A stretch of 48,887 nt of DNA. It comes from an uncultured Christensenellaceae bacterium (GTDB lineage Bacteria; Bacillota; Clostridia; Christensenellales; UBA3700). This document shows, one piece after another, positions 25,801 through 33,459 of this stretch (position 1 is its first letter; the number at the start of each line of letters is the position of its first letter). Location: positions 1-48,887 of the forward strand of contig CALWKU010000049.1 in NCBI GenBank assembly GCA_944381345.1, in the 5' to 3' direction. The notes under the pieces were generated by a model that had not been told where the DNA came from, ran no database searches, and saw nothing but the letters and a program-made list of their open reading frames with translations. A program made the position numbers and the translations under genes.

Positions 25801-27061
25801 ATACAACATCAACGGCATCGAAGACGAGTTGATGACAAAGACCATGTTCTTCATGACAAGATTGTCGGGCGACGAATCGATGTCCCAAGATAGCATCGAA
25901 GAGACCATCAACACCGGCGTCAACGGAGCGTTCGACAAGCTGGATATGGGCGGAATGATCGACATCGACATCACCGTGAACGACCAAAACGAAGGCGTCG
26001 TTCAATTGGATACCATCTTTGCGATCGCCACCGCCGAGTTGTGGGCGGAGAGAGACGAAGAGGGCAACATCACGGGAGTGATCGAGGGCAAGCCGACCGA
26101 TGACGAATTCAGAGGTACCATCAAGGCGCTTTGGAGCGGGTTGCCCGAGTATGGCTATGCGAACGGCGACGCTATCGACAAGTTGGGATATACCGCAAAC
26201 GTAGCGCCGTTCTATGTAGAACCGCATATGGATGGCATTACGTTGACAAGCGTGACCGCAGATACCCGCATTTCGGACGCGTTTATCGGATCGCAGATCA
26301 TAGCAAACAATAACATGGAAAAAATAGCGCAAGCGTTGCAGGTCCATACCGAAGGGATCGATCTGTATCAGGCGCTTATCTTGCCCGCGAACGATGAAAA
26401 AGCCAACGAGACGTACGGAGAAAAAGGCAGATACGTCGGCGTAAAGGAATATTTCAATGGAACGGGATTGATCCAAGATGGTGAAGCCAATATGCTGTTC
26501 ACGTTTGAACTCAGCAAAGCTGCGTTCAGCGAGGAAGGGCAGAAGAACAACCTCATCCCGGACGCCATGTATGTCAGCGCAAGCATCCCCATCGGTCAGG
26601 AATTGAACGCAGACACGGAGATCAAAATCCTGATCAACAAGCTCACTACGGAACAAGCAGATATCGTTAAGCGCATAATGGAGATCGGCGATTACGGCGC
26701 CCAAGGCTTGTTCGGAGCAAACAGTGAAATAGCGCAGAATATCGGCGATATCGTATTGGTCAAATTGACCGTCGACGAATTGGGAGAATATGGTGATGCT
26801 GCCGTAGCAGCAGGCTTTGAAGAGGTCGATATCACCGTAAATATGTTGTTTGCGGCAGCGGGAGACGGGACGCATTTTGCCTCCGAGATCACCTCAACAG
26901 ACCAATATGAAAACAACTATATCTATTGGGATCTTGTCGGTGATTATGAGAAAGCCGATCCTACGGACTTTATGGAAGGATGGTCTGCACCCGATGTCAA
27001 GAACGTCGCTCTCGGCTATATGGCTTACAGCTACGAATACGTTATCGGGGCGCAGCAATGA
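22886..27061 (+). CDS. Giant membrane-anchored repeat protein, function unknown
   Basis: 1391 residues. A charged cytoplasmic N-terminus of about 78 residues is followed by one membrane helix (about 79-101) and a very acidic outside part of nearly 1290 residues. I do not recognise the family. Four similar modules can be seen: each has a strand ending in hydrophobic-Thr-hydrophobic residues, then a helix, then a Pro-Asp/Glu-Ala-x-Tyr-type strand (LPKVLYLTV near 341, IPEAIYLNV near 642, FPDTLSIIV near 946, IPDAMYVSA near 1225). Between modules lie long helical and Asp/Glu-rich segments. I chose the ATG at 22886 after GGAGAAGG; longer frames cross the promoter. The stop overlaps the start of a PfkB kinase gene (ATGA). 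It may be a surface assembly or binding protein; that is inference only. Confidence 0.8.
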   Translation: MSKKTDKNNLKTKFDPERVSKAGPDNDLLLDYESERIVAGKGGMEKTVGYNLPPKKSDIRYGKKVDPERRVHRYHGPGVGLLVCVMLFLVVLACAACGGTVWAWNNYAYPYVNLSLPEAISLASEMYEADPSKIVTNPYEPKADLDSFYASFKEGMYLADDCNITIRDIVNAVLPEESEGEQTGDDVNAENPDTGSEQLNALLEMLKFDFDSLDKKQNAALENEVLEISDKELAAVLNEAMQIAFDMEQINEVTGQLGEEIKNVVKVEQVVIEDVESVTKQENTRVLVTVSVNIGDNITAIANNAYNNILRPSLEEDNPDLVKTLDDVVDKAIPVLQKILPKVLYLTVAVYPNDSGKEALITYNNVVDNNKQELIDKVFAGELLQIAGVDVNLNGVIDYEEEQGQPIPQIVSSIVAGTIESMSETITLNFTNTEDNEGVFRTKPIEFMLSILGADNISQAQFLAIMRDIQVPYDRMTAKYDENTAYSELTLAQNLQYFIDGDNNDVSFTSKYYFNNEREDGSSFINTDNIFTSIDSMMTEEMIDRIMIKSSEEWKQNGGYNADAHKPMALYNALPGLINGYLSSETEGGIAGMPAKVLAAGYENGSLVLTIKAELLALVEESLGGEEEGESDPMADIVGQLIPEAIYLNVIYPLDGSGATTITINDVDEEYGDGQSAEDFETIFNLLALFGVNLEMETESGVIVIDNYDEICEMVGDTIASAFDEIANRLGGELIFIEDGVLFPNIFQVISANQIFGYTSDEIEAGISQEEFDKEYAPSDEDIYNILAAMYGYGTPDKTVEDSVDNLREQLSDKYYVTFEKSESGEGQTEASVLLGQIEGLKDNFENSVRMKEQEVNNVVLSGMVDDERSTDELKPQLNSDDIATLVEASGELSMASVSTIKDVEVRQSRIYINENGNACVELILTAMTIDFSNAGGDAAKFENLFPDTLSIIVTIEQKPESDTSEGRFNVTYNINGIEDELMTKTMFFMTRLSGDESMSQDSIEETINTGVNGAFDKLDMGGMIDIDITVNDQNEGVVQLDTIFAIATAELWAERDEEGNITGVIEGKPTDDEFRGTIKALWSGLPEYGYANGDAIDKLGYTANVAPFYVEPHMDGITLTSVTADTRISDAFIGSQIIANNNMEKIAQALQVHTEGIDLYQALILPANDEKANETYGEKGRYVGVKEYFNGTGLIQDGEANMLFTFELSKAAFSEEGQKNNLIPDAMYVSASIPIGQELNADTEIKILINKLTTEQADIVKRIMEIGDYGAQGLFGANSEIAQNIGDIVLVKLTVDELGEYGDAAVAAGFEEVDITVNMLFAAAGDGTHFASEITSTDQYENNYIYWDLVGDYEKADPTDFMEGWSAPDVKNVALGYMAYSYEYVIGAQQ

Positions 27062-27951
27062 AAAAGTACGATACGATGACCATAGGGCATATCTCGCTCG
27101 ATTACAACATCGACTACCTCGACGATCAGATCGTCGAGGTGGGAGGTGCGGTGATCTATTCGTCCGCGGCGGCGTATGCGGGAGGCTACAAGGTCGCGGC
27201 GGTCACCAAGCTCGCGCAAAAGGATATCGACAGACTGTCCGAACTTGTCATCCCCAAAGAGGATGTATATTGCATACCATCCGCTGTCAGCACGTCCATT
27301 CGCAACAAGTATCACACCGCCGACAAAGAGAGGCGCACATGCACCTGCCTTGGGCAGGCGGACCCCTTTCGCATAGAGGACATTCCCGATGCGGAGGTCG
27401 GGGTCTATCATCTCGCCGGGCTTATCTTCGGCGATTTCGACGGCGAGTTGATCAAGGCTCTCGCCCAAAAGGGCAAGGTCGCGGTCGACGTGCAGGCGCT
27501 GCTCAGGCATGCCGACAAAAAGACGGGCGCGATGTACTTTGAAGATTGGGCGGAAAAGAAAGAGCTGCTGCCCTACATCGACTATCTCAAAACGGACGCC
27601 GCCGAGGCGGAGATCCTCACCGGACAGCCCGACAGATATGTCGCCGCGAAGATGCTGCACGCATGGGGCGCGAAAGAGGTCGTGATCACGCACAATACCG
27701 AGGTCATCGCCTTTGACGGCGAACACACCTACGCCTGTCCGATCAGGGCGCGCAATCTCAGCGGGCGCAGCGGAAGAGGAGACACTACGTTCGCCGCATA
27801 CATCACCGAGCGTCAAAACGCGAGCATGAAGGACGCGCTGCTCTGGGCGACCGCGACCGTTTCGGCAAAAATGGAAAAGCCGGGACCGTATCGCGGATCA
27901 AGGCGCGACATAGAGGCGTACATAGACGAGTTTTATTCCGACGTAAAGTGA
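27058..27951 (+). CDS. PfkB-family carbohydrate kinase
   Basis: 297 residues. The N-terminal VEVGGAVIYSSAAAYAGG is the PfkB sugar-binding signature (Gly-Gly then small residues), VYHLAGLIFGDFDG and VAVDVQALLR form the core, LKTDAAEAEILTG follows the usual Asn/Asp-x-x-Glu pattern, and the C-terminal anion-hole motif appears as GRSGRGDTTFAAY with the catalytic base Asp242. The usual DTxGAGD is changed to SGRSGRGD, so the substrate may be unusual (nucleoside, inositol-like or another polyol). It is translationally coupled to the giant membrane protein upstream, which is a strange partner for a cytoplasmic kinase. Confidence 0.85.
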   Translation: MKKYDTMTIGHISLDYNIDYLDDQIVEVGGAVIYSSAAAYAGGYKVAAVTKLAQKDIDRLSELVIPKEDVYCIPSAVSTSIRNKYHTADKERRTCTCLGQADPFRIEDIPDAEVGVYHLAGLIFGDFDGELIKALAQKGKVAVDVQALLRHADKKTGAMYFEDWAEKKELLPYIDYLKTDAAEAEILTGQPDRYVAAKMLHAWGAKEVVITHNTEVIAFDGEHTYACPIRARNLSGRSGRGDTTFAAYITERQNASMKDALLWATATVSAKMEKPGPYRGSRRDIEAYIDEFYSDVK

Positions 27952-28009
27952 CATAAGTGCGTTTTATCGGCACATATGCGCAAAAAATCAAAAATTGTCG
28001 TCGGTATGA

Positions 28010-28039
28010 TTGACAACAGATATATATTGGTAGTAATAT
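28010..28039 (+). promoter_or_regulatory. Promoter of the conserved-domain protein
   Basis: TTGACA (28010-28015), 18-bp spacer, TAATAT (28034-28039). Predicted start near 28046, 17 nt before the GGGAGG ribosome binding site. Confidence 0.7.
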
Positions 28040-28073
28040 AAAAATACTCAATCGATCCGTGTGGGAGGAAGAG

Positions 28074-28754
28074 ATGAGACAGGACAAGACAGACGATCTC
28101 GAAATACAATTCAACTTGGACGAGTTCTATGAGGATCTCTCCGAGTTTGACTTGCCGGAAGAGACGCCGGCGACGCCCGTTCAAGAACCGGGCTTTGTCA
28201 GACCGGCTCCGCAACCGGTCATGGCGGCGCAGCCCCAACCGGTGCCCGAACAGGAACCCGTTCCCATGGACGAGCCCGTTCAGCCCGTCTATCAGCCCGT
28301 GCAATACTATTCCGCAAAGGGCGTCGGCGCGATCGATATCAGAGATCCGTTCATCGTCAGGTTGGAACAGCTCGGTCCCGTCATCCAAAGCTATCACGAC
28401 AGATTGCAGGCGCACCTTACGTCCTATCGCAAGGTCAAGAGCCGTTACAGCATGCGCTGCGACAGTTTCCGCAGCGGACGCAATCTGCTCGCAAAAATGG
28501 CTGTCGGCGGCAAGACGCTCAAGCTCTATCTCGCTCTCGATCCCGACGATCAGGCGCTCGCTGCAGGCAAGTACCACCCGCGCAACGTCGGCGACACCAA
28601 GGCGTACGAGGAAGTGCCGCTCATGTTGCCCATCCGTTCCGACCTTGCCGTGCGCAAAGCTATGCGCGTGATCGACTATATGATGAAGAACTTCCAGATA
28701 CCCAAGAAGCGTAAGCGCAGACCGAATGGGTACAAAAATCAAATACAAAGTTAG
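28074..28754 (+). CDS. Conserved Clostridia protein with Pro/Gln linker and basic C-terminal domain
   Basis: 226 residues. An acidic N-terminus (about 1-30) is followed by a Pro/Gln/Val linker (about 30-80) and a C-terminal domain with YHDRLQAHLTSYRKVKSR, the SFRSGRNLLAK helix and KTLKLYLALDPDD strand. From memory, the SYKKVKSR...KTL-LYLALDP pattern is frequent in uncharacterised Firmicutes and Mollicutes proteins, often in several copies; here there is one. The tail is basic (KKRKRRPNGYK). It has its own promoter, a GGGAGG site 5 nt before the ATG, and a strong terminator, so it is a single-gene unit. No function can be assigned. Confidence 0.75.
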   Translation: MRQDKTDDLEIQFNLDEFYEDLSEFDLPEETPATPVQEPGFVRPAPQPVMAAQPQPVPEQEPVPMDEPVQPVYQPVQYYSAKGVGAIDIRDPFIVRLEQLGPVIQSYHDRLQAHLTSYRKVKSRYSMRCDSFRSGRNLLAKMAVGGKTLKLYLALDPDDQALAAGKYHPRNVGDTKAYEEVPLMLPIRSDLAVRKAMRVIDYMMKNFQIPKKRKRRPNGYKNQIQS

Positions 28755-28771
28755 TTGACCGCGTATAAGAC

Positions 28772-28806
28772 GCCCGCCGTTGTAATGATGCAGCGGCGGG
28801 CTTTTC
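28772..28806 (+). terminator. Intrinsic terminator
   Basis: GCCCGCCG (28772-28779) pairs with CGGCGGGC (28794-28801), followed by TTTT. It lies 17 bases after the stop codon. Confidence 0.85.
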
Positions 28807-28897
28807 GTATATCTTTGTCACGTTTGCGGTTTTCTTGCTTACGTGCTTTAAGTACGCTCGCTTAGATAAAGCCGCACACTCCGAGAGCGTCTCCGCG

Positions 28898-29080
28898 GTC
28901 AATTTCGAGACGCGGTTGAAATTCGGGGGAAAAACAGGAACGAAAGCGTAAATTAAAAGTCTGTTCGAGGCGCGGTAGAAATTTGGAACAGAAATCAAAA
29001 CAAAAGAGCAAAACAAAAGGTCAATTCGTGGCGCGGCTGAAATTCGGGAAAAGCAAAGCAAGATCATAATTTAAAGAATA
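28898..29080. repeat. 61-bp imperfect tandem repeat, three copies
   Basis: Units start at 28898, 28959 and 29020. The most conserved part of each is TTCGRGRCGCGGYWGAAATTYGG-like (TTCGAGACGCGG, TTCGAGGCGCGG, TTCGTGGCGCGG followed by a GAAATT block); the rest is A-rich and more diverged. There are no unique spacers, so this is not a CRISPR array. Confidence 0.75.
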
Positions 29081-29253
29081 CACCAAATTTAGGATGCGAT
29101 ATTTAGTGCCGACACGTTGAAAGTTTTGCAAGCGCAATCAGTTAATACATCTTTTCGCAAATATTATGGATAATTTATCCGCTTTGACAGATATAGATCA
29201 CGGCGCAAGTTAAAGAGCGTAAAATTCGGTTCTAAGCGTCACGTGTTCTCCCT

Positions 29254-29304
29254 ACCGTTGCCCGGTACAAAGCCAACTTTGCGCACTTCGTGCGCCGGGC
29301 CGGT
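29254..29304. other. Compact hairpin-forming segment
   Basis: ACCG (29254-29257) and CCCGG (29261-29265) can pair with CCGGG (29295-29299) and CGGT (29301-29304), enclosing a CGCAC/GTGCG hairpin with a 3-nt loop (29282-29294). No T run follows. It could be part of a structured RNA in the gene-free stretch. Confidence 0.35.
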
Positions 29305-29563
29305 AAGGGGCGACAGCCATATTTTATCCGCTTGAATATGCTTGGCGGTGAGCGAAGTTTGTTTGTCAAGACATCTTTCGGTTTTTATCGGCGATGCGTT
29401 CCGCATGAAAAGGTTGTAAAGTAACGGCTGTCTATCACGTGCTGCATTCATAACGATAATTGAGCGGCATTATATTCTGCGTTAAATAGTATCTTCCGCG
29501 CTGTGTACTATTGATAAAATTATCCCCTTTACGAGCGACGCGAGTTCGGGACAATTTCTGTTC

Positions 29564-29584
29564 CGCGCTCGCTTTGCGGCGCGG
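29564..29584 (-). repeat. 21-bp dispersed repeat, copy 1
   Basis: Its reverse complement, CCGCGCCGCAAAGCGAGCGC plus one further G, is found exactly at 48801-48821. Both copies lie in gene-free DNA. Confidence 0.6.
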
Positions 29585-29971
29585 CTCAGATCGCCGTCTC
29601 GGGCGGCTCTTTTGCCTCTCTCTAAACGTCTTGCGTACCATTGAGGTACTCGACGCAACCCCTTAGGGGCAAAATTTGCGCAAAATCTCTCGCCCGATAC
29701 TACTTGGTTCTGTTTATCTAATCGGGTTTATACCGATAAAACAATCAAGAAGTACGGAGAAAGTTTTCGGCAGATTCGTCGGGAAAAGCGCAAAGTAATT
29801 GCTATCAAGGCGAAGGTGTTTTGGAAGAAGCGGGTGTTGTTTGCCGAAAGTCACAAACGTAAGCCGCTTTATCTGCGGCAGCCAAAACCGTCCGAAAACC
29901 CGTGTCGGGAGAAAGAAACTTGGATAATGCGGACTTTGCGAAAATTTTACGTTGGGCGCAAGGCGAGACCG

Positions 29972-30001
29972 TTGCAAGGCGAGCGGCGCGTATGATATAA
30001 T
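29972..30001 (+). promoter_or_regulatory. Promoter giving a leaderless mRNA for trmN6
   Basis: TTGCAA (29972-29977), 18-bp spacer, TATAAT (29996-30001), then 6 nt and the GTG start codon at 30008. The predicted first base of the RNA is the first base of the start codon. Confidence 0.75.
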
Positions 30002-30007
30002 AATTTT

Positions 30008-30724
30008 GTGGATAGGATAGACGATCTTCAATGCGCGGGGCTGAGGCTAAAACAGGACAGCGAGTCTTATTGTTTTACGTCCGATGCGGTCATCCTCGCC
30101 AATCTCGTCAAGGTCAAAAACGGCGGAGTCGTCGTCGATTTCGGGACGGGCACCGGTGTGATCGCGGTGCTTTTGACCGCAAAGACAGGGGCAAAACGCA
30201 TATACGCTGTCGAAAAACAGCCCGGGCTGTTCAAGCTGGCGTGCGAAAACGTCGCGCTCAACGGATTGGACGGCAGGGTCGTGCCTATCGAGGGCGATAT
30301 CGAGGACGCGCCGAGGCTGTTGGGCAAGGGGAGCGCAGACGCCGTCGTATGCAATCCGCCGTACTTCAAAATGGGCAGCGGCGAGGTCAGAGGGGGCGAA
30401 AGCGCATTGGCGAGGCATGAGAGCGGCGAAGGACTCGCGGGCATAATGCGCGCCGCCGCGACGGTGTTGAGAACCGGCGGAGAACTGTTTTTGATACACC
30501 GGGCGGAGAGATTGTCCGAGGTGTGCGCGCTTGCCGAGGAAGCGGGACTTGCAGTCAAAGAGATGATATTGATACGCGCGCGCGAGGACGCCGAACCCAA
30601 GACGTTCGTTGTCAGGGCGCGCAAGGGCGCGGCGCAGGGAATGACTTTGCGCACGCTTACGGTGACGAACAGGGACGGCAAATATACGGACGAAGTAGCA
30701 AATATGTACGGAGAGGCAAGATGA
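30008..30724 (+). CDS. trmN6: tRNA1(Val) adenine(37)-N6-methyltransferase-like protein
   Basis: 238-residue SAM-dependent methyltransferase of the YfiC/TrmN6 type. The start RIDDLQCAGLRLKQDSESYCFTSDAV (given in part: RIDDLQ, CFTSDAV) is the family hallmark, followed by the SAM loop VDFGTGTGVIA and the catalytic NPPY (residues 116-119) of N6-adenine methylases. It should act on a tRNA adenine in the cytoplasm. The start is GTG with no ribosome binding site, 6 nt after a -10 box. rsmI follows with an ATGA overlap; trmN6 next to rsmI is also the order in Bacillus (yabB, yabC). Confidence 0.92.
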   Translation: MDRIDDLQCAGLRLKQDSESYCFTSDAVILANLVKVKNGGVVVDFGTGTGVIAVLLTAKTGAKRIYAVEKQPGLFKLACENVALNGLDGRVVPIEGDIEDAPRLLGKGSADAVVCNPPYFKMGSGEVRGGESALARHESGEGLAGIMRAAATVLRTGGELFLIHRAERLSEVCALAEEAGLAVKEMILIRAREDAEPKTFVVRARKGAAQGMTLRTLTVTNRDGKYTDEVANMYGEAR

Positions 30725-31539
30725 ACAAAGCGGGCAAATTGCATATCGTCGGCACGCCGATAGGTAATATGGGCGACATCACTTTGAGAGCGATCGAGAC
30801 GCTCAAAGCGGTAGATCTGGTCGCGTGCGAGGACACGCGCCGAACGTTAGGGCTGTTGACGCATTTCGGCATCAAAAAGCCGCTGGTCAGCTACTACAAA
30901 CCGAAGGAAAGAGAGGGAGCGAGGCGGGTCTTGGCGTCGTTGGAAAGGGGCGACGATGTCGCGCTGGTCACAGACGCCGGGATGCCGTGCATTTCCGATC
31001 CCGGCGCGTTGCTCGTCAAAGAGGCGAGAGAGATGGGGTACGAGGTGACGTCAGAGCCGGGTCCCACCGCCGTCGCCACGGCGATGGCGCTTAGCGGAAT
31101 TTTGGAGCCTGTGTTTGTATTCGCAGGTTTTCTGCCGTCAAAAAGAAAGGACGCCGAGGCGCTTTTGACAAGATGTGATAAAGCAAAAGGCACGATTGTG
31201 CTGTACAGTTCGCCGCATTCGATCAACGACGATCTCAAGTTGATATACACGCTGCTCGGCGACAGGGACGTGCATATTGTCCGTGAGCTGACCAAGGTGT
31301 ACGAGAGCGTCGAAAAGGTGAGTTTGCCGTACGAGACGGAAGAGCCGAAGGGAGAATTCGTGCTGCTCGTCGAGGCAAAAGCCGAGAATGAAGAAAAACC
31401 GCAGGGGTCGCTCAAAGAACAGCTTGCGGCGATGATCGCGTCGGGGACGGACAAAAAAGAGGCGGTCAAAAAGGTGGCTAAACTCAACGGAGTCCACAAA
31501 GACGCCGTGTATAAATTGACCACGGGAGACGGCGAGTGA
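30721..31539 (+). CDS. rsmI: 16S rRNA cytidine(1402)-2'-O-methyltransferase
   Basis: 272-residue tetrapyrrole-methylase-fold enzyme that modifies the ribosomal P site. Family motifs: LHIVGTPIGNMGDIT at the start, VACEDTRRT, LVTDAGMPCISDPG, SEPGPTAVATAMALSG, FAGFLPSK and VRELTKVYE. The C-terminus carries the small helical extension common in RsmI. It overlaps trmN6 (ATGA) and the following ABC ATPase gene (GTGA). Confidence 0.96.
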   Translation: MNKAGKLHIVGTPIGNMGDITLRAIETLKAVDLVACEDTRRTLGLLTHFGIKKPLVSYYKPKEREGARRVLASLERGDDVALVTDAGMPCISDPGALLVKEAREMGYEVTSEPGPTAVATAMALSGILEPVFVFAGFLPSKRKDAEALLTRCDKAKGTIVLYSSPHSINDDLKLIYTLLGDRDVHIVRELTKVYESVEKVSLPYETEEPKGEFVLLVEAKAENEEKPQGSLKEQLAAMIASGTDKKEAVKKVAKLNGVHKDAVYKLTTGDGE

Positions 31540-32450
31540 AAATTTTGGAAATAGAAAATCTGGTCAAGGCGTTCGGAGAGGTGCGTGCTGTCGACGGAAT
31601 TACATTTTCGGTCGAACGCGGCGCGCTTTTCGCATTTCTCGGACTCAACGGCGCGGGCAAGAGTACGACCATCAACATCATATGCACGTTGCTGCAAAAG
31701 GACTCGGGCAAGGTGACCGTCGCCGGAGAGGATCTCGACGCCTCGCCCGAGAAAGTGCGGGAGAAGATAGGGATCGTTTTTCAAAATTCCGTGCTCGATC
31801 CGTCGCAGACGGTCTCGTCCAACCTTGCGACGAGAGCGAGCCTGTACGGCATGAATGCGGCGCAGGCGAAAAAGCGTATCGCAGAACTCGCCGAGACGCT
31901 GGGCTTCGGTGAGTTTTTGGGCAGGAAGTACGGCAAATTGTCGGGCGGTCAGCGACGTAAGGTCGACATCGCGCGCGGGCTTTTGCATTCGCCCGAACTT
32001 CTCATTCTCGACGAGCCTACCACGGGATTGGATCCGCAGACGCGCCGCGCGGTTTGGGACGTGATCGGCGACATACGCCGTACGCACGATACGACAGTCT
32101 TTCTTACCACGCACTATATGGAGGAGGCGGACGGAGCGGACGACGTCGTCATCCTCGACGCGGGCAAGATCGCCGCGCACGGCTCTCCGATCAAGCTTAA
32201 AGAACAGTTTTCGCGCGATACGGTCACCGTTTATGCAGAGCGGAGCGAAGCCGCGGACAAGCTGTTCGAGGGCGAAAAGTGGATTTATGGCGAGGGAGCT
32301 TACCGCGTCGTCGTCGACGGGGGAGAACAGGCAAAGGCGCTGCTCGACAAGTGCGCGCCCGTCCTGCGCTCGTTTGAGGTCAAAAAAGGAGATATGGACG
32401 ACGTCTTTCTCACCGTTACGGGCAAGCGTCTCGAAGGAGGCGCGGTATGA
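31536..32450 (+). CDS. ABC-2-type exporter ATP-binding subunit (DrrA-like)
   Basis: 304-residue ATPase: Walker A GLNGAGKST near residue 36, Q-loop IGIVFQNS, signature LSGGQRRK, Walker B LLILDEPTTGLDP and the H-loop TTHYMEEAD. The C-terminal 80 residues form the DrrA-type regulatory tail, and the YMEEADxAD wording is typical of drug or lipid exporters. It is followed by its permease with an ATGA overlap. The GTG start overlaps the rsmI stop, so the pair is carried in a translation-gene operon. Substrate unknown. Confidence 0.92.
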   Translation: MKILEIENLVKAFGEVRAVDGITFSVERGALFAFLGLNGAGKSTTINIICTLLQKDSGKVTVAGEDLDASPEKVREKIGIVFQNSVLDPSQTVSSNLATRASLYGMNAAQAKKRIAELAETLGFGEFLGRKYGKLSGGQRRKVDIARGLLHSPELLILDEPTTGLDPQTRRAVWDVIGDIRRTHDTTVFLTTHYMEEADGADDVVILDAGKIAAHGSPIKLKEQFSRDTVTVYAERSEAADKLFEGEKWIYGEGAYRVVVDGGEQAKALLDKCAPVLRSFEVKKGDMDDVFLTVTGKRLEGGAV

Positions 32451-33364
32451 AGAATAAGCTGCGTGCGCTCGGCAGTCTCGTGCTTCGCAACCTCAAGATC
32501 TTCCTCAGCGACAGGGCGGGGGTGTTCTTCTCGCTGCTCGCACCGCTCATCGTGCTGTTTTTGTATTTGCTTTTTCTCAAGGATATACAGCTCGACTCGA
32601 TAAGATCGATGTTTGAAGGAGCGCCCGTTGACGAGCAACTTCTCGACAACATCGTCAACAATTGGATGCTCGCCGGCGTCGTGTCCGTCGCGTGCATCAC
32701 GGTGTCCTTCTCCGCGCAGGAGCGGTTGATCAAGGACAAGGAGACCGGCGTCATCGCCGACATCAAGTCGTCGCCCGTCGCGCGCCCGGTCATAGACGCG
32801 TCGTACTTTCTCTCCAATCTTGCGATTACAGTCTGTATTTGCGGCGCAGTCCTCGCGGTCGCGCTCGTCTATGTAGCGATCGCCGGCTGGACGCTGAGTT
32901 TTGCCGACGTCGTCGGGATGATCGGCGCGCTGCTGATGTCATCGCTGTCGGCAAGCCTCGTCACGGGACTCGTCTCCAAGGCGATCAAGACAAGCTCCCA
33001 ACACGGCGCGCTCGTAGGCATCGTCAGCGCGGCGATAGGATTTCTTATGGGCGCGTATATGCCCACGTCCATCTTCCCGACCGCGGTGCAATATGTGACG
33101 CTGTTTGTACCGGGGACATATTCTGCGGCGCTCTTCCGCGAGCTGTTCATGAGGGGAGCGATCGAGGACGTCGGCGCGCTGTCGCCGCAGGCGTCCGAGG
33201 CGATTGAGGAGGCGTACACGCTCAAACTCGACTTTTTCGGCAAACAGATCGGCGCAAACGAAACCGCGATCGTGTTCGCGGCGACGATCGTGCTGTTTGC
33301 GCTGCTTTGGGTAGTTTGCGGGGCGGTCGGCAAAAAGAAAAAGAGACCGATCGGGAAGAGGTGA
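32447..33364 (+). CDS. ABC-2-type exporter permease
   Basis: 305 residues with six hydrophobic segments: one near residues 24-44, an outside loop (about 46-75), then segments near 76-92, 125-147, 152-175, 183-222 (in two parts) and 268-292. The SFSAQERLIKDKETGVIADIKSSPV segment before helix 3 (given here as AQERLIKDKETG) is the usual coupling region of ABC2_membrane proteins. It pairs with the ATPase encoded just before. A terminator follows within 40 bases. Confidence 0.88.
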   Translation: MKNKLRALGSLVLRNLKIFLSDRAGVFFSLLAPLIVLFLYLLFLKDIQLDSIRSMFEGAPVDEQLLDNIVNNWMLAGVVSVACITVSFSAQERLIKDKETGVIADIKSSPVARPVIDASYFLSNLAITVCICGAVLAVALVYVAIAGWTLSFADVVGMIGALLMSSLSASLVTGLVSKAIKTSSQHGALVGIVSAAIGFLMGAYMPTSIFPTAVQYVTLFVPGTYSAALFRELFMRGAIEDVGALSPQASEAIEEAYTLKLDFFGKQIGANETAIVFAATIVLFALLWVVCGAVGKKKKRPIGKR

Positions 33365-33402
33365 GCCGATCGTCTTTGCTGAGGAGTGCGGTCGTAACTT
33401 CA

Positions 33403-33427
33403 AGCGCGCGAACATCGCGCGCTTTAT
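33403..33427. terminator. Bidirectional terminator between the ABC exporter and spmB
   Basis: AGCGCGCGA (33403-33411) and TCGCGCGCT (33415-33423) form a 9-bp stem with a 3-nt loop. On the plus strand TTAT follows; it lies between two convergent genes. Confidence 0.65.
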
Positions 33428-33459
33428 CATTGCCCGGCGTTTGACAGAAAGGCGATATT

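Larger units (their letters stand above)
28807..29971. other. Gene-free stretch of about 1.2 kb
   Basis: No open frame here has a ribosome binding site or a convincing translation. It holds a 61-bp tandem repeat (28898-29080), a compact hairpin region (29254-29304), a 21-bp sequence (29564-29584) repeated in reverse near the window end, and an imperfect inverted repeat around 29700-29756. I found no tRNA, tmRNA, SRP or RNase P motifs. A decayed region or an unrecognised structured RNA is possible. Confidence 0.6.

Noticed and set aside
22880-26875. A 1331-codon open frame on the minus strand opposite the giant protein
   Set aside because: It is the mirror of a real gene with biased third positions. 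Its translation has no family motif and no ribosome binding site, while the plus-strand gene has promoter, binding site and membrane anchor.
28660-29067. Minus-strand frame with repeated Phe-x-Arg-x-Ser segments
   Set aside because: The repetition is just the 61-bp DNA repeat translated; no ribosome binding site, and it runs through a terminator into a real gene.
28898-29080. Possible CRISPR array
   Set aside because: Repeats are adjacent without unique spacers, are imperfect, and no cas gene is in the window.
29230-29310. Possible tRNA, SRP RNA or RNase P RNA in the hairpin region
   Set aside because: None of the hallmark sequences (T-loop GTTCGAATC, SRP tetraloop motif, RNase P core) could be found.
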